A stretch of DNA of 64,000 nt from Amborella trichopoda (taxonomy: Eukaryota > Streptophyta > Magnoliopsida > Amborellales > Amborellaceae): assembly GCF_000471905.2 (NCBI RefSeq), contig NW_006500347.1:2431936-2495935 (forward strand), read 5' to 3'. Position 1 is the stretch's first letter; each line of letters starts with the position of its first letter. The notes under the pieces were generated by a model. It had not been told where the DNA came from and did no database searches. It saw nothing but the letters and a program-made list of their open reading frames with translations. Of this stretch, positions 24,005 to 36,660 are shown piece after piece. The translations under genes and the position numbers were made by a program.

Positions 24005-24085
24005 GTCTGAACTACTACATCTCTCTCTCTCTCTCTCTCTCGGTTCACCAGTAACCCCTAGCTCATATCCTCTCTCTCTCTCATC
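23830..24085 (+). promoter_or_regulatory. RH32 promoter-proximal region and CT-repeat 5' leader
   Basis: Several (CT)n tracts (about 23901-23921, 23971-24000, 24021-24040, 24071-24080), separated by short 'actacta' segments, lead directly to the ATG at 24086. Pyrimidine-rich leaders are common in plant housekeeping genes. A 25-base phrase 'aaagcc(a/g)attt..g..aagaactctc' is imperfectly repeated at 23832 and 23878. I see no clear TATA box, and the transcription start is not defined. Confidence 0.45.
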
Positions 24086-27000
24086 ATGGCGGGTTACCAC
24101 CGCAAACCCTCCATGAAATCCAAGGCCCACTTTCGAAAGCAGCAGAAGCTCAGCGAAGTGCAGGAGATTGAGCTCCTGGAGCAATGGATTGAAGCCGGAA
24201 AACCAGAACGTGGTTCGAACCCGCTCTCCTTCTCTGTTCCTGATGGTCCAATTGGTCCCATAGACGACAACACTTTCTCCCCTTATGCTGGTTGCAGGAG
24301 GTTCGATCAGCTGCCTCTCTCTCAAAAGACGAAGCAAGGGTTGGGTGAGAAATACACAGTGATGAGCGATATTCAGCGAGCCTCACTGCCCCATTCGCTC
24401 TGTGGGAGAGATGTTCTTGGAGCTGCAAAGACAGGGTCTGGAAAAACCCTAGCATTCATCATTCCGGTATGTATTTTTTTCTAAAGAATTTGTTTTTCAA
24501 ATTACAAATTTCTGGAATCAGTTTTTTTGGGTAGCTGTAGGTTAGTTTATCATGCTTCTTTTGTTATTAAATAGTTGCTAATTACATTCCTTACCGAAGA
24601 ATAAAACCATGGAATTTTTTGGTTCACACGGCCCATATTATTGTGCTTAGAAGAGGGTTGGCTGTTGATTATTGTGGTTATTTGATGGTTCAGCTTTAGC
24701 TAAATTGGTTGATTCCTGATGAATGTGTCGTGTCATTAATGAATTGAAGTAAGAAGCTGGTCAAATTTTTGTTCGTTGTTGGCCGTTTAGCTTTCTTTTA
24801 AATGTGGGGCTGAATTTTAGTGAAATTTACTTTTTCCCTATCATATTTCAGTTCTTCGTTCTGTAGTTTCTTAATGATAAAATTTTCTGCTTCAAGTTTT
24901 CAATTGTCTTACCATGGTCATGGGGAGGACGTCAATTAGGTGATTGATGCCTCAGCTACATTTGGTGTTTCTTTTGGGGGTTAGGATTTATTTAATGAGT
25001 TTTGAACGATGAATCGGCGGTCTAAGTAGATGATTCATTTTTTAATCTTTAAGAATTGAAGAAGGGAATGGCCTCACCTCTGAATAGAAAAGGAAGGGTC
25101 ACTCGTCTTCTGTCCTTCAGTTAACTGAAAGGTTTAATATCTCTTGTTAATGGAAGTCTTATGCCACATAGTTGGTGTTCATTCGATTGAATTGCTCAAG
25201 CTTTTCACTGAAAGCTGTCCATGTCAAATTTTCGTAGTGCCTGGGTTTTTGTCAGTTACATCACAAAAGAAATGCTCAGTTACGTTCTTTCCTATCATTA
25301 TGTGTTTCTGCACTTGAGGAAACCAAAAAAGATTGGGGTAGGATGAGAGACTGAAGGCTTGCATCCCATAAGTCGTAACTTGACCCAATAAGATCCCTCA
25401 GAACATGGGTTAAGAAATAATAATCCCTAGGAGCTTGGAATCACTATTTCGAGCACCTGCTTGAAAATTTATTAAGCTATAAGCATCTTTGACATATTAA
25501 ATCATGACAAGGCTGTCATACAAGGAATCAACTTTCTAAACATTTTTTGTGGCCTTTTAAATAAATAAAGAAATTAATGCCAACGTTTTGATAATACACT
25601 CTAATGTGTTTGAAAATGTATTTCATAATTCTTTATCCATTGATGGATATACTGATGGCTGCTGCACTCCCTTGGGTTCGATGTTTATAACAAATCGCAA
25701 AGACAAAAGCTCTCAAATATGCTGAATATGATTGATATGTAGTTAAAGCAGGATGTAAATATGGTGGTGAATATGCTATATATGACATAGAAGACTACCT
25801 TAAAGTGAACAGGATTATTCAGCTTGTTGACATGGCTGATAAATGTTCTTTGGGTTAATATTCTCTTTAAATACTTTGGGATTGTTTAGTTCCATATGGA
25901 AGCTAATTACTGTAGTTGGGATTATTTTTTTTCACATTCCCTTTAATATATAGGGGGAAACTTTTTTCACATTCCCTTTAATATATAGGAGCAAACGTTT
26001 TTCACATTCCCTTAATATATAGGAGCAAACTAGATCCTGCCTCTAAAGACTTCCTTATCCAGGTTTTATCTTGGAGACCGCTAATAAAGCGAATCAAATT
26101 CTTCAGACATTAATGTAGGTTTGCTAGAGAGTGGTCAACAACCCGATTCTCAGGGATCATATGTCTAAACCTAATCTTCCTAGGAAAAACATGGTCAACT
26201 GAGGGGGGAAAAATTGAAGGTGGTAGAGGCAATGAGAAGTGCATTGTAGTCGTTTTGTCGCTCTCATGACTCTTTATAGGCATGAGGTTCCCAACACATT
26301 ATCCAAGGTCTGAATCGTAACTAAACCTAAAGAAAATGTAATCTTTGGTAGATCTACTCTCCTTCCTAGACTTCTTGTCTTTCAACCACAGAAAATCCAT
26401 TTGTTGAAATCCTATTGAGCTTCTTTTCTTTCCATTATGTATTTTGGTGAGCTTGTTATTGATCCTGAATTGTATCAGAGTTTTTTTATTTTTTTTTATC
26501 TTACATCAAAGATCTTAAGTTCTTTTATGTTGATTTATCTTACATCACTAGCATTATGATTCCACTCTTACTCAAGTAGGATAGCAAACTTGATTATTGG
26601 TACGGATTAGTCATGTTAAATTGAGAGTTTAGGATACAAAATGGAACGAATGAGTTTGACTATATGATCATCCATAATTTGTTATTGGAGGTGTGGGGTT
26701 GGCAACTTGTTATGTTCGAAGGCTCAAGACCAATTGAAGTTCATGTCATCAAGGTTGTGAAGAACGTAAGAAATCCAAAGAACCAGAGAAACGTTGATTT
26801 TGAGAGGTATCATTAGATACATGTGGTGAATAGCAAACTTAACATCAAAATCGGTGATATGCTATCTACTTATCTACCCATACAGAACTAGGGTGCAGAA
26901 TTTTCTTATCGTCTTGCATGCAGGAAATGCTATTCTCACCTTTAACTAGTTAGTGACGTTCTCCCTTTGCTTTTAAATCTTTCCCATTTGTTTTATATTA

Positions 27001-27536
27001 TTTTCTGCGATTGTTCTTTTTTCTGTATGTTTGTCTAAATGTAAACCTTGTCAACTGTTAATGTATCATTTCTGTTCCTCCAAGTGTGCCGATTTCTATA
27101 ATTTTCTGTCCTGATGTTACATTTCGTAGCAGACATTTTATTTCCTTTTTTTGGTTATATTTTCACATTTTTTGTCTTCACACTTGTCATCTATTACTCC
27201 TTTACTAGGTGTTAGAAAAGCTCTATCGAGCAAGATGGGGTCCAGAGGATGGGGTTGGAAGCATTATTATATCCCCCACTAGAGAGTTAGCTGCACAGAT
27301 TTTTGGAGAATTAAAATTAGTGGGAAAGCACCACGGCTTTAGTGCAGGGCTTCTGATTGGTGGTCGTAAAGGTGTTGATACAGAGAAGGATCATGTGAAT
27401 GATCTCAACATCTTGGTATGCACTCCTGGTCGGCTTCTTCAGCACATGGACGAGACTCCGAATTTTGAGTGTTCACAGCTCCAGGTTAAGACTAGCTATT
27501 TCCTTCTTAAGACCAATTTCAATTCATAAGTTTTTT

Positions 27537-27601
<65 letters not shown>

Positions 27602-30600
27602 GTAACTGGTCATTAAGTTTCTGATCTCATTATGTTTTCGTGGTCATGAAACAGATTTTAGTGCTTGATGAGGCAGATCGAATTCTTGACGTGGGATTCT
27701 CAAAGACATTGAATGCAATTATCTCACAGCTTCCCAAACAACGTCAGACCTTGCTTTTCTCAGCGACTCAAACCAAATCTGTGGAGGACCTTGCAAGGCT
27801 CAGCTTGAAGGACCCTGAGTATCTCTCAGTTCATGCCGAATCTACAACTGCCACCCCAAAGCGCTTGAAGCAAACTGCTATAATTGTTTCCCTTGAACAA
27901 AAGCTTGACATGTTGTGGAGCTTCCTAAAGGCTCATCTAAATTCCAAGATCCTAGTTTTCATTTCAAGTTGCAAGCAGGTTTGTTTAGTGAAGCTTGTGT
28001 TTTCTTCCTTTCCTTTATATCGGTACACTTTACGTTTTGGCGCTGGTGGTGGAGCTACAACATGATTTCAAGAGTTCCAATCCTGTCCTGTTAACATGTC
28101 AAAAAAAAAATGGTTATTCATGTTTTAGATGATATTCACTCAATATATTTTTTTCTAAACCTTCCTAATTCGAATTAAGATGTAGCATGTCATTGAGCAA
28201 CTGAGATGGACTAGAAGAGTAGTATGTGATGAATGGCAGCTGGCTGTTTTGTCTGCCTCCCGTTTGGGCTGGAATGGGGATTGGATTCGGAGTAACTGGA
28301 GGCCAACACTATTTAAAAATATGTTAAATTAGAATATATACTTTGCCAATTTGTGGAGTACAAGGACATAATGCCATTGATCACTGCTGAAGTAATGGTT
28401 TTAAGCAGTGTTTAAAGCTCATACGGAGCCCGTGTCTGAGTCAGCAGTCAAACACAGCTGATTCTCCAGAAAAAAGGAGTTTGGGGGATTTTGTTGGGGG
28501 AGGGGGGGGGGAGAGGGGTTGGGTTGTGGGGAAAGGGACTAACAAAGGACCTTGGGAATCAGTGAGGTTCCATGGTTTTTCACTCAGACCTGGCATCCTT
28601 GATTCATTCCCCTCCTGCGAGGTCAGATTGAATTGCCAGTCTTAGTCGGACTTGGGGAGTATTAAGAAACTAGTTCTGGGGGATAAATAAAAGAACATGT
28701 ATACCTAACAAATTGAAACCTTAGTAGCTTCTGGAAAGGGTAGATCATGTGATGGCCATTGGGTTTGCAAAGAGTGGCTCAATTGAATGCTAACGGAAAT
28801 TAGCATCTACCAGGAACGGAAAATGAAAACAGTGGGGCATATTTATGGTCCTATCCAATTATAATTCTTTTCTAGTATATCAATCAAAAGTACACGCAAT
28901 CAATGTTTTAGTGCTAGGTATTTTCTTTTCTTATGCTTGTGAACCATAGAGCAAAATGGCGAACTAGGATTCGTGTAGCCGACCCCAAATAGTTGGGAAA
29001 AAGCTCTAATGATGATGATGATGATGCTTATCAACTTTGTTTGTAATAGGTGAAATTTATTTATGAGGCTTTCAAAAAACTGCGCCCTGGCATGCCTCTC
29101 AAGTGCCTGCATGGGCGGATGAAGCAGGAAAAACGATTGGCGATATTCTTAAAATTTTGTGAGGAGAAACGATCTGTACTTTTCTCAACTGATGTTGCAT
29201 CCAGAGGCCTCGATTTTCCTGCTGTTGACTGGGTTGTCCAGGTAAACTTGATTGGAACCCAACCTTTATTTTATCTTAAAGAGTCCATCTCTTTTCAGTT
29301 TTCTGTCTGTTATATTTTAAGGTTTTTTTCTGAATCCATTACCACTGGCTTCTTGGTGTCATTTTGAATTTAGCTTGATTGTCCGGAAGACATTCCAACC
29401 TATATTCATCGAGTTGGTCGGACTGCTCGATTCACTTCTGGAGGGAAATCACTTATATTTCTTTTACCTTCTGAGAAAAAGATGCTTGAGAATTTACAGG
29501 CAGCCAAAGTGCCTATTCAAGATACGAAGGTGAAATGCCCATCCTTGTCTTAGATTAAGTTTTGATGCTTGGTTTTTTGTGGATTTTCCAGGATTTCTCC
29601 TTTCTTTTGTCTAGATGAGTGAATGCTGTGACCAAAACGCATGTCTTCTCCTGCTCTTTATTAATATTTTGTGCGGAAATCTATGAAATTTTAATAATTG
29701 ATAGGAAATCTATGGTTTTCTTATAATTGACTCATTTCAAAAGTCTATGCGGGGTTACTATTATTGATTTTTTTTTTTAATTTTCCTGCATAACTAGCAT
29801 GCGCATCATTTCAAGTTCTGCTTTTTTCTGCAGAACTTTGTTTAGTGAATTATTTTGCGTCACCATGTTATTGGCAATGCCACTTGGTGTGACGGTAAAA
29901 GGCTCAGGTAGCCAGCGCAAGAGCGCGGGTTCGAGTCTTGAGAGCGGCCACTTTGTGCATAAAAAGCCAAAGGTTAGGACCATTTCCAGCGCACCCCTCC
30001 TGGGACCCTGCGTACACGGGACCCGCACCTGGTTATGGCCCTTTTTTTATGTTATTGGCAATGCCATGATGTGATCCTCCATAGACTATAAAAAGGAAAA
30101 AGGATGTTGCCCTCAATAACTGGCTGAAGGATTACTTTTCTTGTGTTGGATTGCTTTTGGCTTTCAATAACTCGGTTGTTCCAACTTCAAGATTGATTGG
30201 TCAACTACTAGTCTTTTGTTGCATTATCCTGAAGCGTATTAGTAGTAATAATAGCAGGTGATATTTGGATCTAAAGCTAGAAACTGAGATTTCCTTTTAC
30301 TGTACATCAATCACATTGATGCTGGAGCAACTTGGAAAGGCTTTTATCGCTTTCCTAGGTTTCATATTGCATGATCAAAGATGACTTGGGTTTGTTTTGG
30401 TTAGAGATATTCTCTCTTTCGTATTTTCTTCTTTGCGCAAACTGTAATTTGCTTGTGCCTTAAACTTTGTGTCTAGAGCAGTGGTTTAAAAAACGGATCG
30501 GTGCCCCAGATCGGGCACCTCATAAACCCATCCGGATCGGTGAATCAACGATCCAGATCGGGAATCGGCCCAATCGGTCTTATTAAGCCTTAAAAAAAAT

Positions 30601-33600
30601 CCAAAAAAATTATGAAAATTCATTATAAATGTTGTTTTTTAAGAATCCAATAAGAAATACGGGTTTTACATTATTAACTTTCATTTTTAATCAATTTGTG
30701 AATAATTAAGATATTCTTTCCCTGTATGAACTCATGTTAACCATTAAATTTGCATCACATAAAACAAAAAACATAGAATTGCCATGGATAAAGTATATAA
30801 TCATATGTAGACTACAATAAATAATGGATTAAATAGATAAAAAATGGCCACTAAAATCTTGAATTGGCGGAAAAACCTAATCCACTAAAAAAAAAAAAAA
30901 CCAAATTATTACAACCTAACTAACTATAATCCAAAATTATTACAACCTATCTAACTATAATATTATATATTGCAACGAAAATTGTTGGTTTATATTTTAT
31001 TATATAAATAATAGCAAATTTAAAATATTTTATAATATCATTTAATTTAAAATGTATTATTGACAACTGTAAGAAAAATGATACATTACAAGATTTATAA
31101 TGCAAATAAATAAATAAATAAATAAAATATTTGATTATCAATATATAAGTTATTCGAATTCGCATCAATTTTCGAAATAACACTTCAAATTTTTAAAAAT
31201 ATAATTTTTTAGAATTCTAGAATAAATTTAATGGAAAAGATTGTTAGAGACAGAGAAATATTTCAAATGTGTATGAATCATATCTTAAAATTAATATTCC
31301 TAAATTTATGTTAAAGCTTANNNNNNNNNNNNNNNNNNNNNNNNNNNNNNNNNNNNNNNNNNNNNNNNNNNNNNNNNNNNNNNNNNNNNNNNNNNNNNNN
31401 NNNNNNNNNNNNNNNNNNNNNNNNNNNNNNNNNNNNNNNNNNNNNNNNNNNNNNNNNNNNNNNNNNNNNNNNNNNATTTTAGTTTTTTTTTAAGACAAAG
31501 TAAAACCTATCTTTCTTTTTTTTATGATATTATTTTTTTTAAAAAAATTTATGATATTATTATCTTTTTTTTTTTTTTAATGAAGATAAATTTTAGTTTT
31601 TTTTTTTAAGACAAAAGTAAAAACCTATCTTCTTTTTTTTTTATGATATTATTTTTTTTTTAATTTTTTTTTGAAGACAAAAAATTGAATTTTGTACAAT
31701 AACGTCCCAACTGGGATTCGAACTTGGAACGTCACGCATAAGAACCACTGCTACTAACCACGGCAGCCCCTCGCGCGCTGTTGAAGAGTTTTGTACAATA
31801 ATTGCTTGTATTGTATGTTTTTTCAATATAATATGGCTTAGCGCAAGTCCCACAACGAAGAATTGGAGAAAGTGTAGAAGGTATAAATACTTTTACAAAA
31901 GCCTTAACACTAGCGTGATGGAGAGACAGGGCACACCAGTTATGATTTTTTGAAAAAAATTATCAAAATGTCCTCAGGTAACGACTCGCCCTGTGACATC
32001 ACTAAGTGGCTGAAATCGTGATTTATGACGTAATAGGGGCGATTCACTGTTCAAAATCGCCGATTCTCCTCTAGGATCAGACGATTCCCTGTTTTGCAGA
32101 AGAATCGACACGGGGTGCCTGATTCCCGTGTCGACTTGGGCGAGTCCGTTGCGACTCGCCGACTTTTAAAACCCTGGTCTAGAGATATGTAAGATCATTG
32201 ATTTGGTGGTGTTTTCAGGCAAATACAAAGCGACTGCAATCAGTCTCCACATTGTTGGCTTCGTTACTGGTCAAATATCCGGATCTGCAGTACTTAGCTC
32301 AAAGGGCTTTTGTGATGTACTTGAAGTCAATTAAGTTACAGTCCAATAAAGAAGTGTTTGATTTGTCAAAATTGCCTGTTGAAGATTTTTCTGCCTCAAT
32401 CGGCCTGCCCATGACTCCAAAAATCCGTTTCTTGAACAAGAGAAGCAAGGTAAAAGCTGAACCTGAAGAAGAATTTGCACCTCAAGTACAAGAAAAAGTC
32501 GAGAAGGAATGCATAGAGAATGAAACAGAAGATGATGTCCTTCTGCCCAAGGATATCCCCACGGAAGTAGCACAAAATGATAATGACTAGTATGTCCATG
32601 TTTATTATCTTTTTTTTTTTGACAAGGTTACACATAGGAATGGAACTTGAGACATTAGACTATGAAAACCTAGCCTCTACCGTCTCGACAGAAGACCGTT
32701 TCCATGTTTTTATCTATTGTGCTTTCTTGTTATTTGTTTCTCTTTTGATTTTTTGATGTTACTGTCTATCGTAATTAAACTCATATTTTTCTTGATTGCT
32801 AAAGTACATCAACGAGGATATTGAAGAGGAAGAGGTTGAAGATTAACATAAACAAACCGGCTGGACAGAGGTTTGTGTTTGATGATGAAGGGAATGCGCT
32901 TCCTCCCCTGGCTGCCTTGGCCAATGCACATGGTAATGATAGTCCCCAAGAGCATGCTACAGGTATGTTCCCCAACTCACTGTGTCGTTGCACGTGTTGT
33001 GATTATATGAAGTGCAAGTCCTCTACATTATTATAAGCACTATAATAAGACTAAGAATACTTTGAAATTAAAATCATAGGAAATATTGTGAATGATATTC
33101 TCCTCATTGTTGTTTATTATTTCTTCATACATTTTTCCTTTCGTTCTTTTGATAGTTTAGAACCATATACTTATTCAAGAAATCAGCAAAAGCAATGATG
33201 AGGAAAAATAAAAATTGTGTATGACGTCATAATTAAAAGATCTTACTTGTAACTATTTGTTTGCATGCAATGTGGCATCTTAAAAATCAGCGTATTATAA
33301 TTACTATTGATAGGCATGTGCCATGCATATATAAATTAAAGCTTCATCTATCTCGTCTCTCTCTCTTACTAAGCACAACTGATTGCCTTCTCTAAAGTAG
33401 GAGTTGCTCTTTAATGTTTGATGCGTCTCTCAATACAATTCAACTTTCATAATCTTCTTAATCCATTTCAGATAAGATGTCATCTTAGATAGAAAAAAAA
33501 TGAAGAAATGGTCTTAAATGTGACCCTACAAATAAGAAAGTAAATCAGCACCCATTTTTCATTAGGAAGTGAAACATTGTAGGAAAGTTTACCCAACTTG

Positions 33601-34715
33601 GTACCCTACTCTCTCTTCAAGTCTTTATTGCTGTCCTACCCTTACTCTCTTATAATAGGGTTCTCATCTAGTTGATCCATATTAACTGTCATAAGGTATG
33701 TAGAATAGATAAAAGTCATTGTGTGACATTGGCGGGGAAAACTGGAAAAGGAAGGATATGATTCTTTTTCAAAAGCCACACATACAAAGTGATAGATAGT
33801 TGGATGAATGGTTTGGGAGTGATTGCTCCCAAATTTTGAGTACGGGCTCGACTGAGGTGATAATGGTGATGGTGCCAAAGTTTGACATCTAGAGTTTTAT
33901 TCTCACTAGGTTCTAAGTTAAACATTGTAAAGAAAAACACAATAATTGCCATGTAATTTTTAGTACTAGGACTGTCCACCTTGTAAGTGCAAAGGTTACT
34001 GGTTTTATATATAGGGTGCGGTTTGTATAGAGCCGAGTAAAGCTCACTTTCAAGTAGTGTCGAGAAATGTGGTTTCAATAGCTCGATATAAACTTTTTTC
34101 TTATAGATATGGCTGGCCATGTGATATTGACACTGTAAAGATGTGCCTTAGCCATGTATCACAAAAAAAAAAGTGGCATGTGGGTGAGACCACAGCTCAA
34201 CAAAAAGTTGTCCTTCCTAAAATACCACCTCAATAGCTGAGAGAGAGAGAGAGAGGGAGATGTTTATGCATATCCAAATTTTCGTAGTTAGTTGATTTTT
34301 GTAAGTAGTTGCATATGCATATGCACTGCTTACTAAACGTGGAGAGAATGACTGGGTTTCGACAGTGGAAGAACGATATAAGAAGCTAAGGGAAGAATTG
34401 AAGCATCAGGATAAGGAGGACAAGCTTCTTCTTAAGCAAAGATTGCGAGAAAAGAGGTGTAGAGAGAAGATAAAGGGGAGAGGAGAGATGGGGAATCAAA
34501 ACGACGCTGACTATGCATCTGATGAGGATGGCCCTACCCTTGCTTTCAAGAGAAACAAGACCTATTTCAACAGTGATGACAGTTCTGAAGAAGAAGGTGC
34601 ACAAAAGGCTACCACCAAAAAACACAAGGGAAAAGCTTTGGGTTTGAGTACAGATGCTATAACTTTGGCTGAGCAAGAAGAATTGGCCCTTAAGTTGTTG
34701 AATTCTATGGGATGA
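24086..34715 (+). CDS. RH32: DEAD-box ATP-dependent RNA helicase 32-like (Dbp4/DDX10 type; 8 exons)
   Basis: The exons are 24086-24466, 27209-27484, 27655-27978, 29050-29241, 29374-29529, 32219-32589, 32805-32962 and 34366-34715. All are GT-AG with matching phases, giving 735 residues, close to Arabidopsis RH32. Motifs in order are: Q-motif Phe73/Gln97; Walker [10 protein letters not shown] (113-121); PTRELA (150-155); DEAD (224-227); SAT (255-257); RGLD (379-382); HRVGRTAR (403-410). After the helicase core comes a DUF4217-type block ([14 protein letters not shown]..., ending [12 protein letters not shown]-like), then an acidic stretch, a basic [10 protein letters not shown] segment and a charged tail. 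Yeast Dbp4 and human DDX10 act in the nucleolus, releasing U14 snoRNA during 18S rRNA maturation. I infer the same role here. The exon 6 donor GTATGT sits at 32590, inside what would otherwise be a stop codon; splicing restores Tyr. No catalytic residue is missing. Confidence 0.95.
25926..26030. repeat. Three tandem copies of a ~40-bp unit in RH32 intron 1
   Basis: The unit is 'ttcacattccctttaatata' plus 'taggagcaaac' and a T run, repeated three times with small changes. The rest of this 2.7-kb intron (24467-27208) shows nothing recognisable. Confidence 0.75.
27538..27594. repeat. (TG)n(AG)n compound microsatellite
   Basis: A TG run to 27568 turns directly into an AG run to 27594, inside RH32 intron 2. 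Confidence 0.95.
28960..29030 (+). repeat. 3' tail of an RTE-like LINE
   Basis: 'gtgtagccgaccccaaatag' followed by 'ttgggaaaaagctctaatga' and an ATG-repeat tail is the usual 3' end of plant RTE LINEs. It is strongly 5'-truncated, ending 20 bases before RH32 exon 4. Confidence 0.5.
29883..30048 (+). mobile_element. tRNA-derived SINE (Au-like) in RH32 intron 5
   Basis: A 166-bp body with a tRNA-like head ('ggtgtgacggtaaaaggctc', B-box GGGTTCGAGTC) ends in 'ttatggccc' plus a T run. It is flanked by a perfect 18-bp duplication, 'atgttattggcaatgcca' (29865-29882 and 30049-30066). The T-rich end and the 'gtgacggtaaaaggctcagg' head recall the widespread Au SINE. That family name is from memory of its layout, so treat it as likely, not proven. 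The intact duplication argues for a fairly recent insertion. Confidence 0.8.
31321..31475. other. Assembly gap (155 N)
   Basis: This run of N lies inside the hAT element, next to T-rich repeats. The size is probably an estimate. Confidence 0.99.
31700..31800 (-). repeat. tRNA-related SINE fragment
   Basis: On the minus strand a 'gggctgccgtggttagtagc' head and a B-box AGTTCGAATCCC with 'agttgggacg' resemble a tRNA-derived SINE. It cannot fold as an intact tRNA that I can see, so I do not call a tRNA gene. It is nested in the hAT element. Confidence 0.4.
34013..34095. repeat. Family B MITE end fragment in RH32 intron 7
   Basis: 'ggtgcggtttgtatagagcc' is followed by 'agtgtcgagaaatgtgg' and 'cgatataaactttttt'. 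Both ends of family B are present with the middle deleted. Confidence 0.5.
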
Positions 34716-34899
34716 GACTTAATTTGCACGCATCTACCTGCAAGAATTGGGAGTTTTGGTCCTGAAAATAACTTTTATCTGCTCTTGTTTTAATGTTTCA
34801 CTTTTTCTTTCAGTGTTTCCCATAATTGTGTTATTAGTTGGGAGAAAGGAACACGAGGAGTTAGATTTTGTAGCAACAACAATTTCAAAGTCTTTTGTC

Positions 34900-35155
34900 A
34901 GATTTTCATCTGTTGTCTTTCCTTTCTCAATTAGGAGGACAACCAGATTTTGGGATTCATTAGTTTCATCATCATCATCTAAGCTTTATCTCAATTATTT
35001 GGGGTCGGCAATTTTTGTCAAATTTCATCTATTGTATTTTTTTCCTCGATAAGGAGGACAACCAGATTTTGGGATTCATTAGTTTCATCATTATCATCCA
35101 AACTTTATCCCAATTATTTGGGGTTGGCAATTTTGGGATTTATTAGTTTCAATAG
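34900..35155. repeat. Tandem duplication (~125 bp) of an RTE-like tail downstream of RH32
   Basis: Two copies share 'gaggacaaccagattttggg', 'attcattagtttcatca' and 'cccaattatttggggt(c/t)ggcaattt'. The ATC repeat plus 'ggggtcggc' is the minus-strand RTE tail. It starts about 190 bp after the RH32 stop and may fall in its 3' untranslated region. Confidence 0.6.
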
Positions 35156-36339
35156 CTATATTTGTGAAAAAGAGGATGTAAATTTTTTTCATATCTATGT
35201 ATATTAAATGACAGTGTGAGTTTTGAATTCCTTTCTAGACCTTTCTATCTCTTCAATTCTTAAAAAGATCTCCAGAATGAGTAAAGTGTGAAATTTATAG
35301 ATCATATCTCTCTCACATTTCATTTTCAATCTCTTATCTTGATTCAGATTCAACTCTAGCTCCAACCAACTCCTACATTCTCTCAATAGAGTAAAGTAAC
35401 ATCATCTCGCAATAGAGTGGGATAAAGTAGTGCTTTTATCTTATTTATTTCCTAAAATTTTATACTCAATGTTATATTTGTTTCTATTATTCTTATAATG
35501 GTTATTTAAAATTTGAGGTTGTATCCAATGAGACCATTTACATTAGATACAAGGAAGTCACAATCTCTTTTGGCTATTGGATATGAAAGCCAACAGCTTG
35601 AAATGTGTCACAACAATCGAGAATTTTTATTTTAGAGTTTGTGCTCTCTAACCACTCAATTCTACATATAACAATAATAATTGTGACTTTGTACTACAAG
35701 TAAATGGTATTCTTTGAAATATTGTGGTATCATTTCTACAAATATTAAGTATTTTATTAAAAATACATGTATTAGTTGTTTTGTTACAAATACATGTCAG
35801 GAATTTTTTAGGCATGGCTGATAATCCTAATGCCTCATCATGGTAAAACAAAATGAGGAAATTGAAAACAAATGTCACAATTAAAATCTAATAATTGTGA
35901 TTAATATCTTAAATTGGAGATTAGTGCAATGCATGCGACACTAGGTAGTATATATTACCAAGAGAGAAAGCATAGGGGTTCGAATTTTGAATTATCTTCA
36001 TAATTTCTTCTTCCCTCAAAATTTTCTTAAAACATTTGCTCTTTATAGGAGTTGCTAATGAAAAGAAAATTAAGAATTCCCAACAAAACGAGGAATTTCA
36101 CTTGATTTAAAGTCAAAATAATATTAATTCTTACCAAATTAGCAATTCTAATTAGAATAACTAAATTCCTATCTCAAGAGAATAGGTGAGTATGTTGCGT
36201 AAAAAATATGAAAATGGACTGAATATAAGAAACAAAAGCAAGCATGACTAATTAAATATTATTAAATAGAGAGGAAAAACTTGATAATTTGGAAATTTAA
36301 TAGCAAAGTAAAAAGAATATATCATTTTTGGATGAGTTT

Positions 36340-36660
36340 TGCATAAGTTTGAAACCTTAAACAATCAAAGAAAGGTACATCTCCAAACTTTATCATAAGA
36401 TACAATTTTGGTGTCGAAAATTTTTCGAATGGCCCAAATATTTATTTTCATATCTAATTATACAATTTTAAACTCCAAAAATAGTTCATATCAAGGAGAT
36501 TTATAAACACATGAAAATCTTGAAAATGAACGGTCCCAGATAATGTATTGCAAGATGTATTAGTTTTAAGACTTGAAATCTTTTTCTTTTTTCATATCCA
36601 TACATCTCAATGTCGGGATGGTCAATTAGATGTTTTACAAATTTTATCTATACGACAAAA
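36340..36660. mobile_element. MITE, family B, decayed
   Basis: It contains 'gaaaatcttgaaaatgaacg' with 'cagataatgtattgcaaga', then 'gacttgaaatc' and 'atgtcgggatggtcaatt', in family B order. The ends are worn. Confidence 0.4.

Larger units (their letters stand above)
30479..32176. mobile_element. Non-autonomous hAT element (~1.7 kb) in RH32 intron 5
   Basis: It is bounded by a perfect 8-bp duplication GTCTAGAG (30471-30478 and 32177-32184). The left end CAGTGGTTTAAAAAACGG and the reverse complement of the right end CAGGGTTTTAAAAGTCGG are inverted. The subterminal regions carry 'cgatc', 'gatcgg' and 'gactcgcc' motifs. The interior is AT-rich with no transposase frame. It contains the N gap, a tRNA-related repeat and a partly duplicated ~105-bp T-rich unit (31476-31680). 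Confidence 0.75.

Noticed and set aside
23845-24337. Minus-strand frames overlapping the RH32 leader and exon 1
   Set aside because: They are shadows of the CT repeats and of the real plus-strand exon.
31700-31800. Possible tRNA gene on the minus strand
   Set aside because: It has a B-box-like motif but I could not fold a complete cloverleaf; it fits a SINE fragment better.
32620-32705. Possible SINE scrap in RH32 intron 6
   Set aside because: Only a vague resemblance ('gacaaggttacacatagg', 'ctaccgtctcgac'); too short and too degraded to support.
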